A stretch of DNA of 64,000 nt. Origin: Otis tarda (Eukaryota > Chordata > Aves > Otidiformes > Otididae). Location: contig CM048552.1 of assembly GCA_026413225.1 (NCBI GenBank), forward strand, positions 194,507,553 to 194,571,552. Direction: 5' to 3'. The notes beneath the pieces are model-generated. The model was not told where the DNA came from and ran no database searches. It worked only from the letters and a program-made list of their open reading frames with translations. The first letter of the stretch is position 1. The number at the start of each line of letters is the position of its first letter. Of this stretch, positions 62,801 through 64,000 are shown one piece after another. The position numbers were made by a program, and so were the translations under genes.

Positions 62801-64000
62801 TTTGAGCGTGGTCACCCAGTGTACTTCAAGTCAACAAGATGCAGCAGCCTCTATACCTTATAGCACAGGCCCAGCCCAAATAGCATCCTGTTTTAACTGT
62901 TCAGTAAACAGCTTAAATATAAATAAAATAATTACATGTGCTCATAGATAAGCCAGGCATCTGAAAACATTATATTACCTTAGAAAGACCAAAGGAGTCA
63001 AATTCAGTAAAATCTTGAAGAAAAAAGTTAGAAAAGGCTGAATGACAGCAAAGTATTTCAGCATTCTTCAATATTTTTCATTATGTAAACAGGCTTCTGT
63101 AAAATTTCTAATGTCTGAAAACTTATAATCACTAGCAGTGCCAGCTACAAAGTTGAAGAAAAAAAAAACTGTTTTATCAATTTCATTCAGATCATGCATT
63201 AAACAGCAATTTCACTATTTATTATTTAAACTTCCCTGTCCAATTTTGAAGTTCTGTCAGCAAACACAAGGCTGACAGAGGACCTGAGAATCACCATAAT
63301 ATATACAGAACTCTAAAGCAAGTGCATATTCAGGTATCAAAAAAACTGCCAAAAGCACACCAACGCACAGTTACAACAGCCAAACAAACCTTACCTATGC
63401 TTTTACACCAGCACAGGAGGAAACACAATCACTGCATAAACCTCCAAAAAGTCTGTCTCATTTGAACATAATGGTGATTAATATTTTTCAATGTAAGTTT
63501 ACCTGTGCATACTGCTGTGTAAATGAACAATGTTTGATTGAGTTTTACCACAATAAGTTATTCTGCAGTTTCTCTATTGGGCAGATTTCTACAACAGGGA
63601 TGTGCAATAAAAGCCTGTGCCAAAAAAACAGTGAAATAGAGTTTTGATTTATGGAACTGGAGAGAAAACAAGCCAGGCTGTAATTCTGTGCACAACATTT
63701 GAAAATCTCTTTTTTTCTTATCCTGAAGAAAAATACATTTAACCTAAATTTCTGGTTTTGACTGATTAATGGAAGTTATGACTGCCTTAGCATAGGCTAC
63801 TTCTATTTACATCAGTTATGAGGACTGTAAAATCCAAACTCCAAACAGATACAAATTACCACTGATCTCTATACACACTTTATCTGTTTCACTTACCAGC
63901 ATTTTAAAGGTTGCGTCACAATCTGAAGACTGTTATAAAGCCTAGCTTCTACAGAATGCAAGATTAATTCAAAACTATTCTATTTTATAAAAACTAAAGC

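Larger units (their letters stand above)
22772..64000 (-). other. WASF3: Probable WASF3 first intron / upstream region, no exon recognised
   Basis: The start-codon exon has its own acceptor at 22772-22774, so a 5' non-coding exon lies further right. About 41 kb follow without a recognisable coding exon on either strand and without a clear CpG-island promoter. This fits the very large first intron known for mammalian WASF3. Contents listed separately are CR1 fragments, an LTR-like fragment, simple repeats and inverted or direct repeats. Long stretches such as 22772-29440, 30000-33950, 38480-42230, 43300-46950, 50950-60400 and 62830-64000 hold nothing else I can name. Whether the region is wholly intronic cannot be shown from this window. 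Confidence 0.7.

Noticed and set aside
1-64000. CRISPR array, tRNA, rRNA, riboswitch, phage or bacterial operon.
   Set aside because: None was seen. Composition, spliced exons and CR1 repeats show vertebrate nuclear DNA.

Overview
The window is vertebrate, and almost certainly avian, nuclear DNA. It is AT-rich, CpG-poor and intron-dominated. It carries several CR1 LINE fragments, two of which keep the ATTCTATGA-type 3' terminus typical of bird CR1, and one fragment that resembles the start of an avian ERV-type LTR. There are no prokaryotic operons, ribosome binding sites, CRISPR arrays or phage genes.

Only one protein-coding gene can be supported: the minus-strand orthologue of WASF3 (WAVE3, Wiskott-Aldrich syndrome protein family member 3), an actin-nucleation-promoting subunit of the WAVE regulatory complex. 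Seven coding exons were resolved by splice sites, reading phase and recalled similarity to human WASF3: 22761-22629, 15848-15714, 12382-12229, 10469-10352, 5647-5472, 2633-2370 and 744-374. Together they encode residues 1-450 plus one base. They contain the N-terminal WAVE homology domain, the basic segment, the proline-rich region and the first part of the WH2 motif. The last coding exon (rest of WH2, central and acidic regions, about 50 residues) lies to the left of the window. All joins keep frame without any stop. Tyrosines 151, 248 and 337, reported Abl target positions in human WAVE3, fall at exactly the same residue numbers.

Region by region: 1-22771 holds WASF3 exons and introns. 22772-64000 has no recognisable exon and is most simply the large first intron upstream of the start-codon exon; the promoter and 5' non-coding exon were not seen. 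This right-hand part holds a 1.7 kb decayed CR1 reverse-transcriptase element (about 49165-50866, plus strand), smaller CR1 tails near 38.1-38.5, 60.4-60.7 and 62.4-62.8 kb, an LTR-like fragment near 29.45 kb, simple repeats and G-rich tracts. Two more CR1 tails lie in the 15.8-22.6 kb intron.

No previously undescribed system was found. The most worthwhile loose ends are a short protein-like relic at 47637-47895 (minus strand), two near-perfect hairpins (1232-1278 and 36387-36414), a local GC/CpG-rich island at 61.05-61.27 kb and the LTR-like fragment with an 11-bp tandem expansion.
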